Below are positions 53,235 through 61,397 of a DNA stretch of 64,000 nucleotides, in pieces. The notes beneath the pieces are model-generated. The model was not told the origin of the DNA. It searched no databases and saw nothing but the letters and a program-made list of their open reading frames with translations. How positions within the stretch are numbered: position 1 is the first letter of the stretch; each line of letters opens with the position of its first letter. The position numbers and the translations under genes were made by a program. Origin of the DNA: Mariniflexile jejuense (GTDB lineage: Bacteria > Bacteroidota > Bacteroidia > Flavobacteriales > Flavobacteriaceae); assembly GCF_042675665.1 (NCBI RefSeq), contig NZ_JBHTJI010000001.1:1736001-1800000 (forward strand), written 5' to 3'.

Positions 53235-56200
53235 TTATTGAAATTCAAACGATTCTATTCGCAACCCTTTCATCGTATTTGACTCTAAAGTAATTTTATA
53301 AGTTCCTGCATTAATGTAGCCTCCAGAGGTGGTATTTAAAATTTTCCATTTTTCATTTTGAACAGGAAATTCTATATCGTCATTTCGTAACAAAATACCA
53401 TTAGCATCTTCAATTTTTAAGCGCACTTTAACAGGCTCATCATTCATATTCATAAAACGATAACGCATTAAATAGTTATTTGCTACACCTGGATTTACGG
53501 TAAATGTGATGCTGCTTTGAGTGTTTTTGGTAAATTCAATATAATCACTGTTTTTAAAAAATGCTTTTTCAACGCCTGCACCAGTTGTTTTGGCAGTTTC
53601 AGCTTCAAGCAACAGAATTGGTCTATCATCTTGTTCTTCCATTGAATATATAGGAACTACAGCTACTGTATACATCGCTAAGTTTTCACTATTTCCGTTT
53701 TTGCCAAACACTACTTTTTCACCTTTTTTTACTTGTTTTTTGAATACATTGAATTGATTTCCTTTTGAATTCTGTACCGTATCTGTTGTTTTTTCATAAC
53801 CGTTAAGCCATGAAACTATTTCGTTTACTTTTGAATCTAAAACAACATAAACAGTAGCGTTTTCTTTTGAAATAAACGAACCTGAAACATCTTTTTTAGC
53901 AGCATTTGAAAAACGAATATAATCGGCTCCATAAAGTTCTGAAGGTAATTTGGTAATTTGAATATTAGAATTTTGATATTGTTTACTTGAGTCATCTAAC
54001 CAAGAATCAATTTCAAATTCAGCATTCGTTGAAACATTCAAAATATTTTTCGCTGATGGTTTTGCAGGCTTAATATTTTTATTTTTTGTAGCAATAGCGA
54101 TGGCTGAAATAACCGCTTGACCAGATGCTACATTTGGAAATGAAATAACAATTTTACCATTTTTACTTTTTGCTTTAACTGTTTTCTTTAAAGCTGATTT
54201 ATGTCCAACTTCACTCCAAATATCTAAATTTTTTAAAACGATTTCATCATTAATAGCGACATCAAAAACACGCCAATTTTTACAATCCAAACCACCACCA
54301 GTGCCAAACCAAGGTTCATTAAAATATAATTCAACTACATAATCGCCATCTGCTGCAGGAAATTCGTATTGCAATTTATCCGCACCATATCTAAAGCTTT
54401 GAAATAATTTCCAATCTTGGGTATTTCCAACTAGGTCGTTTGTTTTTCTCTGGCTAGCATAAAAGGCTGGAAGATTTTCAAAATTATCTGTCCATGATGT
54501 TGAACCCCATGTATTTTTATCCGTTTTATGTACATCTGCTAACCATGTATTTCCAAAAGTATCTTTATAATCTGAACCACCAGCATTCACTCTATACACG
54601 TAATTGTAATTGCTTTCAGGCTTTAGAATTGCATTCGATTTAGAAACTAATTTTTCAAAATTTGGTGCTTTTGGTAAGTTGTTTAACACAATATAATCCT
54701 TAGCAACTGCTTTTCCATTCACATAACCAATGGCGTATAACACATTGTGTTTTATATTGACATTATTCCACTGAAAATGTTCGCCTTTAATACCTGAATT
54801 TTTAAGTTTTCCAAAAGATTCATTATCAACATCGTTAAACAATTCTACCTCATCACAGTTTGAATATACGTCAATGCCATTTTTTATTCCTACAGAATCC
54901 CAACGGTTAGCCCAAGAATGTGACACAATATAAACCATCGGGCTTTTTTCTTTTGAAACGTAGTTGGCACGATACATATAAAAAGCATCCAGCGGTTCGC
55001 CCCAAATGGTAAAAATACCTTTGTAATTTACTGGTCCAACTTTATCAATATCTCTGAAACCTTCACCATTTTGAGTTCTACCAGGATTTTCATGTGAATA
55101 TAACAACCAATGATACTGACCAACAATCTTGTCTTTTACAGATTCTGCTTCACGTACTTTTATTTCCATAAGTTGCGAAAAACGGTTTTCGCTTAATTCA
55201 CCTTTTTGGTTGAATTCGCCTTCAGTATGTAAATCTGCCGAACGCCATGCGCCGTATTCGCCATTTAAAAGTTGTTCCGTCAATTCTTCGCCATAATTAA
55301 ATGGATTGCCACCATACGTTCCTGACCAGTTTTGAATAACGTTCCAATCGGTTCCTTCTCCTCCATTACATGTTGTAACGATGCGTTGTTTTGCTGCTGT
55401 AGGATCGAGTTCTCTAATGATTTGAGTACATTCTTCTGCAAATTCTTTTGGTATGGTACTTTCATTTTGCAAGCCCCACATAACAACCGATGGATTGTTT
55501 CTACGCTCTTTAATCCATTCCTTTAAAAGCGTTTTAAAGTTTTCTTTAAACTCGGGTGTATCATACCAAATATGTGCTGAAAACTGACTCCAAAACAAAA
55601 TACCTTCTTCATCTAAATGTTCTTGGTATTTTAAATTATGAGGTTGATGTCCTTCACGAAATGCGTTGTAACCAGCTGCTTTTACTTGTTCAACCCTCGT
55701 TTTTATTTCAGTATTAGAAAATGAATGGCTTTTCCCTATTAAATGTTCATATTCACAAGTGCCATTGACAAATAATGGATTGTCGTTTATAAAAAACCGA
55801 TTGTCACTTCCTGTTCTATTAATTGGCCAACTTACCCAACGAATACCGTAAGGTGTTGTTAAGGCATCAATTACGTTACCATTTTCAAATATTTTGGTTG
55901 AAAGTGTGTATAGATACGGGTTTTCTGGCGACCACAGTTTTGGATTTAAAATTTCAGGAAGCGTTTGTTTTATTTCTTTTGAATTTGAAACATTTATTTC
56001 GGTTTTTATTGAAACTACTTCGTTACCTTCTTTATCTAAAAGTGAGTTTTCAACTGTGATATTTTTAGATGAATTTCCATAATTTTTAAGTTCGGTAGAA
56101 ATATGAAGAATGGCTTTTTCTTTATTTGTTTTGTCATCATTCCATATATGAATTCCGAAAGGCTCAATTCTTAATTTATCTGTAATAACTAAAGAAACTG

Positions 56201-56768
56201 GCCTAAAAATACCCATAGGTTGCGAGCCTTCTGAAAAGCCCCATTCGCCAGAACAACCACCACAAACCCAAGGTAAATCGGCAATAAATGAAGGATGTGC
56301 TGCTTTTACAACGATGCTGTTTTCTTTATTGAAATCAATAGCATTTGTAATATCTAAAGTAAACGTGGTTCTTCCACCCTTATGTGTGCCAACTTGTTTG
56401 CCATTTACCCAAACGGTGGCATAAGAACTTACACCTTCAAAAAACAAAAAATGCTGTTTCCCTTTATTTGAAGCATCTAATTTTAATGTTTTTTTATACC
56501 ATGCTGTTCCATGCAAATTACCATGTTTTGAACGTCTGTATCCGTAATATTGATCCCAGTTATGTGGTACAGAAACGTTTTCCCAAGCTTTATTTGTGTT
56601 TGGGTTTTTTACAAAATCATTTTCCGGTTGATTTAAACTATCTAAAATAATCGTTTTCCAATTGGTGCTTAATGAGATTGTTTTACGAACATCACTAACT
56701 TGACTTTCACTTTTGCATGAAAACAGAGTGGTAAAAACTAAAATGATTATGTAATGTATCTGTTTCAT
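53235..56768 (-). CDS. large GH2 glycoside hydrolase lipoprotein with malectin and CBM domains
   Basis: ATG 56768 is preferred (1177 residues). It gives a lipoprotein signal (MKQIHYIIILVFTTLFSC) and avoids overlap with the upstream gene; a start at 56813 is possible. Order: GH2 jelly roll (GTAWYKKTL; FFEGVSSYATVWVNG), Ig domain and TIM barrel. The acid/base is in VVMWGLQNES and the candidate nucleophile in LNGEYGAWR. A DUF4982-like module follows (NCDEVELFND). Then come a malectin-like domain (YRVNAGGSDYKDTFG to SAIAIATKN) and a C-terminal CBM6/35-like beta-sandwich (LLLEAETAKTTGAGVE). The added domains suggest attachment to a complex glycan. Confidence 0.9.
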   Translation of the reverse strand: MKQIHYIIILVFTTLFSCKSESQVSDVRKTISLSTNWKTIILDSLNQPENDFVKNPNTNKAWENVSVPHNWDQYYGYRRSKHGNLHGTAWYKKTLKLDASNKGKQHFLFFEGVSSYATVWVNGKQVGTHKGGRTTFTLDITNAIDFNKENSIVVKAAHPSFIADLPWVCGGCSGEWGFSEGSQPMGIFRPVSLVITDKLRIEPFGIHIWNDDKTNKEKAILHISTELKNYGNSSKNITVENSLLDKEGNEVVSIKTEINVSNSKEIKQTLPEILNPKLWSPENPYLYTLSTKIFENGNVIDALTTPYGIRWVSWPINRTGSDNRFFINDNPLFVNGTCEYEHLIGKSHSFSNTEIKTRVEQVKAAGYNAFREGHQPHNLKYQEHLDEEGILFWSQFSAHIWYDTPEFKENFKTLLKEWIKERRNNPSVVMWGLQNESTIPKEFAEECTQIIRELDPTAAKQRIVTTCNGGEGTDWNVIQNWSGTYGGNPFNYGEELTEQLLNGEYGAWRSADLHTEGEFNQKGELSENRFSQLMEIKVREAESVKDKIVGQYHWLLYSHENPGRTQNGEGFRDIDKVGPVNYKGIFTIWGEPLDAFYMYRANYVSKEKSPMVYIVSHSWANRWDSVGIKNGIDVYSNCDEVELFNDVDNESFGKLKNSGIKGEHFQWNNVNIKHNVLYAIGYVNGKAVAKDYIVLNNLPKAPNFEKLVSKSNAILKPESNYNYVYRVNAGGSDYKDTFGNTWLADVHKTDKNTWGSTSWTDNFENLPAFYASQRKTNDLVGNTQDWKLFQSFRYGADKLQYEFPAADGDYVVELYFNEPWFGTGGGLDCKNWRVFDVAINDEIVLKNLDIWSEVGHKSALKKTVKAKSKNGKIVISFPNVASGQAVISAIAIATKNKNIKPAKPSAKNILNVSTNAEFEIDSWLDDSSKQYQNSNIQITKLPSELYGADYIRFSNAAKKDVSGSFISKENATVYVVLDSKVNEIVSWLNGYEKTTDTVQNSKGNQFNVFKKQVKKGEKVVFGKNGNSENLAMYTVAVVPIYSMEEQDDRPILLLEAETAKTTGAGVEKAFFKNSDYIEFTKNTQSSITFTVNPGVANNYLMRYRFMNMNDEPVKVRLKIEDANGILLRNDDIEFPVQNEKWKILNTTSGGYINAGTYKITLESNTMKGLRIESFEFQ

Positions 56769-56769
56769 A

Positions 56770-59445
56770 TTAATAAAAAAGCCAATCGACAGCTGCTTTT
56801 TCGTCGTCTCCAATTAAACCTACATCGCGTGAGTTAATAGTTTGATTTGCATCAATAAAACCAAAAATAAGCACACGCCCTTTTCCTAAATTAAGTTCAT
56901 TTTCACCAGCTTCAAAGCTGTAAGTGTGAATATTTACTCTTGGTAATTCTTTCAATTTAACAGCATTTGCTAAAACAACCTCGGCTTCACCTCTATTATT
57001 TCCTGCTGCATTAGTTTCTAAACTTGGTGGAAATAAAAAGCGTTTTTGGTCGGTATTGAAATAACCAACAACTAATTTCACAGACTTATCATTCTTAAAT
57101 TTAAGATGTGTGCCATTATTATTTTGAGTATCTGCAACAAATGAAATACCTTTTAAATTTTGAAGTTCTGGTGCTATTTCTAAAATTTCAGACTCTGGAA
57201 TACCGTAAACCTTTGTGCCTTTTTTTACTTGGTAAACGCCTTTGTTTTCAGTTATTAGAGTAACATTTTCAATTTGCCAAGGTGTTATGTTTTGTTTAAC
57301 AATTTTACCATCTTTTGAAGCTTTTAAAAGTTCTAAATTTCTTTTGAAATTAGCCAATTCACGTTCGTAATGAGGCAATAATTCTTTCCATCTTTTATTA
57401 TTACCATCATCACCGCCAATAGGAATTCTACGTTGCGCCGTTTGCATACTGTTGGCGTACAAATAGGTGTCTTTTGTTAAGTTAACTAAGGTTTGATAAT
57501 GTGTAATACTTTTTTCTAAATGTGGAAGTGCCTTATCTAAATCGTTTATTTCATTTGAATAGCTATATCGCAACACCAATAAAGCGGCTTCTACTTTTTC
57601 AGCAAAGAAATTGGCGAAAGCATTGTAGCAGTACATATCATTTTTTAAACGAGCAAATTCCTCTTTATCTTTAGTTACACTTGCTTCTGCCTTATCAATA
57701 GCTTCAACAGCATTTTTGCCATGTGCTACAATTTCATTAATGATTTGAACTGGTGTTTCACCTTCATGTGGTGTGTTTTCCCATTCTTTTTTTGCATATT
57801 CTAAAAGAATTTCGCCAAGTGGTCCACAAGATTCGTAAAAACCTGGATACACGCGCCATTTGTATGGATTGACCAACTGACTTTCGAACATACCCAATAA
57901 TAATGTTTGCCTGTTGCCTTCAGTTATTCCAAAACGTCTTAAGGTTTTTGGAGCTATTTCGCCAGCTTCTTCATAAGCTTTTAAAATATTTTTTCCTGAT
58001 TCTAAATCAATACCATACTTAGTAGCTAATTCATTACTCCAAAATTCAATTTCATCTTTTCTATCTCTATTACTTTCCCATGCGTAGCGCGACCAAGCTT
58101 TATACCAAATCCAATCGCGTTCCATTTCCAGTAATCGTTTTTCTGTTTTATCTGGCGCATACGGCCAATCCCAATAGGATGTTTGTGGATATAAATGAAG
58201 TGCATTAGCTCCATGAATAGTATGCATGGCTTTTGTTGCTTTTTGAATGAAATCTGGCGAACCATATCTAAACGGTTCTAAATTTGCCAAAATGTGCACA
58301 TTTGAAATATGCGTTGAACCAGCTGCACTTAATTGACGATGCGTTTCAGCCCAAGGACCACGAGGCTGGTAAGTAGTTAGCGATTCGCCATTATACTTAT
58401 TCATGGTATATAAATTTTTGTATAATGGCAAGGCATGTTGCATAACTACAGGTGCATCGGTATCGTGGGCTCGCAAAATAATGGGTGGTTCTTGCGTGGT
58501 TCCTAAAGCTTTCAAACCATCTTTCACACCCGGAATAATGGTTTTTGTAAACCATTCTACATCATAGTCTCGTTCCATAGCTTCACCTAGAGCGACTAAC
58601 AAACCTACATTTGGGTATTTTTCAACAAAAGCAGCAATGGATTTTTGAGTATAATCTGCAATAACAGGCACAATGGGTCTTGATCTATCTTGTGTTGCTA
58701 TGTTATAATGTTCCGCAAAAGGTTTAGAAACGATAATATTGTAAAACATTTGAATAATCCAAATACCACGTTTGTTAGCTTCTTCGGTTATGAATTTGAA
58801 AATTTCTTCGTTTTTTTTAAAATCTTCATCGCTTACTTCAACGGCAAATGGGTAATCATCCAACTTTACTAAAGATGCAAATGGATGTCCGTTCCACAGG
58901 TATAATGAATTCAACCTATTATCAACCATCATATCCAGATACTTTATCCAAAGTTCTTTATCATAAAACCAAGGAAAATTTTCGGGTGTATATGGATATT
59001 CGTAAACGCCTCTACCTTCTAAATATTCCGTTTTTTGCATGCCAATACAAGTACCACGCAGCACCATTTCTGGCGCATCTTCAATATGTATTTCAGAAGG
59101 CAAATCTCCGTTTTCTTTAATATTATTTACCAACTCTAAGGCACCATACAACGTTCCTGAAGCATCTGAACCTTCAATTGTTATTATATTTTCTTTAGAT
59201 CTTATTTTAAAACTTTCTTTTTTTGAAGCGTCTTTTTTATCAATTAGAACTATTACTTTGTGTTTGCCCTTAGGAATTTCGGAAGAAACTGAAACTACAT
59301 ACCCATTTTCAGATAATTTGGTTGAAAGTTTTTCAACACCAAATGCTAGTCGTGGTGATTCAGCATCACTAACAATGGTAATTTTTTTCGATGTTGAACA
59401 CGAAACTATTAGTATAAAAAAAAGTAAAAAGGTATATCTCATCAT
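56770..59445 (-). CDS. lipoprotein with GH20-like N-domain and GH67-like barrel (putative alpha-glucuronidase/novel glycosidase)
   Basis: The 891-residue protein has a lipobox signal (LLFFILIVSC). A zincin-like non-catalytic domain of GH20/GH67 type follows (KITIVSDAESPRLAFG; DASGTLYGALELVNNI). Next comes a barrel with IEDAPEMVLRGTCIGMQK, LVALGEAMERDYDVEW, and WDWPYAPDK. Candidate catalytic acids include the Glu in LGEAMERD and the Asp/Glu in HDTD and HILANLEP. A long helical region (about 560-690) and a C-terminal beta domain follow. The layout recalls alpha-glucuronidase-like proteins, but I cannot place it confidently in a characterised family. It is two bases from the large GH2 gene. Confidence 0.6.
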   Translation of the reverse strand: MMRYTFLLFFILIVSCSTSKKITIVSDAESPRLAFGVEKLSTKLSENGYVVSVSSEIPKGKHKVIVLIDKKDASKKESFKIRSKENIITIEGSDASGTLYGALELVNNIKENGDLPSEIHIEDAPEMVLRGTCIGMQKTEYLEGRGVYEYPYTPENFPWFYDKELWIKYLDMMVDNRLNSLYLWNGHPFASLVKLDDYPFAVEVSDEDFKKNEEIFKFITEEANKRGIWIIQMFYNIIVSKPFAEHYNIATQDRSRPIVPVIADYTQKSIAAFVEKYPNVGLLVALGEAMERDYDVEWFTKTIIPGVKDGLKALGTTQEPPIILRAHDTDAPVVMQHALPLYKNLYTMNKYNGESLTTYQPRGPWAETHRQLSAAGSTHISNVHILANLEPFRYGSPDFIQKATKAMHTIHGANALHLYPQTSYWDWPYAPDKTEKRLLEMERDWIWYKAWSRYAWESNRDRKDEIEFWSNELATKYGIDLESGKNILKAYEEAGEIAPKTLRRFGITEGNRQTLLLGMFESQLVNPYKWRVYPGFYESCGPLGEILLEYAKKEWENTPHEGETPVQIINEIVAHGKNAVEAIDKAEASVTKDKEEFARLKNDMYCYNAFANFFAEKVEAALLVLRYSYSNEINDLDKALPHLEKSITHYQTLVNLTKDTYLYANSMQTAQRRIPIGGDDGNNKRWKELLPHYERELANFKRNLELLKASKDGKIVKQNITPWQIENVTLITENKGVYQVKKGTKVYGIPESEILEIAPELQNLKGISFVADTQNNNGTHLKFKNDKSVKLVVGYFNTDQKRFLFPPSLETNAAGNNRGEAEVVLANAVKLKELPRVNIHTYSFEAGENELNLGKGRVLIFGFIDANQTINSRDVGLIGDDEKAAVDWLFY

Positions 59446-59461
59446 GTTAAAACACTTTCAT

Positions 59462-61384
59462 TTATTGATTTTTAAAAATCTTTTTTAAATAATTAACATT
59501 GGCGCCATAATTTGCTTTTACATTGTGAACTTGTGTTGTATCTCTAGAACGCTCTACAATTAACCAACCTAACCAATGCATATTATCTAAGGTTTCTTTT
59601 ATTTTTGGTAAATCGATTTCTTTATCATTTTCCAACCAAAAACCATCTGTATTTGAAGCATGAATTTGAGCAATATTATCGCGTCCTAAGGTTTTTAATT
59701 CACTTGAAATATCGCGACCATTTTTAATGGCATTCGCAAAATTGAATGAAATTCGAATGTTTCTATTACCAATTTCTTCTAAAAGTTTTACTTCTTCGGC
59801 AGCAGAAAGTGATGTTTCAATTGCAATAACACCATCAATTTTATTTACTTCTTCTCCTGCCCATCTTAAACGCTCAATAATAGCCGGTCTTAGTTCTGGA
59901 TTTGCTACCAAATCACCTTGTGTTCCTAATGGCAAATAAGCTGTTTTAACATTAAATTTTTTCATAGTTTCTATACAATCTGCCACCATTTTCTTTACGG
60001 TTGGACGTTTTGCAAACGACTGTGCATAAAAGCCAGACATAGCGATAGAGCTTATTTGAACACCAGTTTCTTTTGATTTATCTAAGAATACTTTCACTTC
60101 GGTAGTATCTCCAAACTTACTATCAAAAGTTTCTCTGCTACCTAAACTTCCCATATCCATTTCAATACCATCTGAATTTATTTCTTTTGCCAATTCAAAC
60201 GCACCCAATTTTTGACGTTTCAATATCATCCAATCGCAAACAGCTACTTTATATCGTTCAATTGTTGGTCCTGGCCAAACACCATTTTTTATTGGAAATG
60301 ACACTAATTTAGAAGGATCAATTTTCACATATTTAATACGTTGTCTTCGCCATGTATAAACACAATGCAGCATGCCATCAGACCCTTGAATTATGGCTGG
60401 ATATGAATATTGACTAATTCGTGAATCTTCTAACACTAAGGATGCATCCCAATTTACACCATCATTTGAAACAGCTATATTTAGTGGTGTTCTTATACCT
60501 TTAACATCATCACCATCAGGTAGAACATGGTTGTATATTAGAACATGTTGTCCGTTTTTCATAGTTACGGCATCGGTTCCAGAATTGTTATTTGGCATGT
60601 TTAATAATTCAATATCAGACCATGTTTCGCCATTATCTGAAGACCATGTACTAAACAATGCTCTATTTTTTGTTCTACCAATAGCTTGCAATTTGCCATT
60701 TTTATGTAAAAGTATACTTGGCTGAATGGCATTAATATTGTTTTGCCCTTTTGCAATGGTATCGCTCATGTGCCAAGTTTTACCAAAATCTGGTGTAGAT
60801 TCCATGCGTAAATTCCAGCCACCACCTTCAATACTTGATGGAAGTAATAATTTATTATTAGCTAATAAAACTGGCTTGTTTTTTATTGGGCCTAAGTAAT
60901 TTTCTGGTAATTTTTCTGGTTTAGACCATGTTTCGCCGTTATCTGAAGACCTTATTAACATACCCCACCAAGTTGATGGATGCGGCCCAATTTTATAAAA
61001 CAACAACAAATCTCCTTTTGGTATTTGATATAAAACAGGATTCCATGTTGGATAACGCAATGTATCATTTTGTACACCATTGGCAACCTCAACATTTTCA
61101 GTCCATTTTCCATTTTTACGCTTACTTACCCATATACCAACGTCTGGATCTCTTTCGTTTGTACCACCAAACCATGCGGCAATCAATTCGCCATTTTTCA
61201 TTTCTGCAATAGTTGCTGCATGACATGAAGGATAGGATGCTTCACGATAAATAAATTCATCTATAAGAATTCCTTCTTTCCACGTTTTTTCTTCTAAAGT
61301 TATTTTTTTATCATTTACCGATGGTTTACAACTCCCTAGAAGTACTATACCTGTTAGAATTAATATGGTTTGAATTAATTTCAT
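59462..61384 (-). CDS. BNR/Asp-box sialidase-like domain fused to a sugar-isomerase-like TIM barrel, lipoprotein
   Basis: The 640-residue chain begins with a lipobox signal (TGIVLLGSC). Residues about 40-365 form a six-bladed-propeller sialidase-like domain: YPSCHAATIAEMKNGELIAA, PDVGIWVSKR, and Asp boxes SSDNGETWSK, TPDFGKTWH, SDNGETWSD and SNDGVNWD. Residues about 372-640 form a xylose-isomerase/AP-endonuclease-2-type barrel: INSDGIEMDMG, YLPLGTQGDL, IAIETSLS, IAQIHASN and LIVERSRD. The last three give a Glu-His-Glu metal set. Export of an isomerase-like barrel with a propeller glycosidase-like domain is unusual. Activity of either half is unproven; sialic acid as substrate should not be assumed. 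Confidence 0.8.
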   Translation of the reverse strand: MKLIQTILILTGIVLLGSCKPSVNDKKITLEEKTWKEGILIDEFIYREASYPSCHAATIAEMKNGELIAAWFGGTNERDPDVGIWVSKRKNGKWTENVEVANGVQNDTLRYPTWNPVLYQIPKGDLLLFYKIGPHPSTWWGMLIRSSDNGETWSKPEKLPENYLGPIKNKPVLLANNKLLLPSSIEGGGWNLRMESTPDFGKTWHMSDTIAKGQNNINAIQPSILLHKNGKLQAIGRTKNRALFSTWSSDNGETWSDIELLNMPNNNSGTDAVTMKNGQHVLIYNHVLPDGDDVKGIRTPLNIAVSNDGVNWDASLVLEDSRISQYSYPAIIQGSDGMLHCVYTWRRQRIKYVKIDPSKLVSFPIKNGVWPGPTIERYKVAVCDWMILKRQKLGAFELAKEINSDGIEMDMGSLGSRETFDSKFGDTTEVKVFLDKSKETGVQISSIAMSGFYAQSFAKRPTVKKMVADCIETMKKFNVKTAYLPLGTQGDLVANPELRPAIIERLRWAGEEVNKIDGVIAIETSLSAAEEVKLLEEIGNRNIRISFNFANAIKNGRDISSELKTLGRDNIAQIHASNTDGFWLENDKEIDLPKIKETLDNMHWLGWLIVERSRDTTQVHNVKANYGANVNYLKKIFKNQ

Positions 61385-61397
61385 ATATATTATTAGT

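Noticed and set aside
56769..56813. Upstream start of the large GH2 gene
   Set aside because: It would overlap the upstream gene by over 40 bases and place 15 residues before a complete lipoprotein signal.
59039..59488. Plus-strand open frame of 149 codons
   Set aside because: Antisense to the N-terminal part of the GH20/GH67-like lipoprotein, with no start-site signals or recognisable domain.
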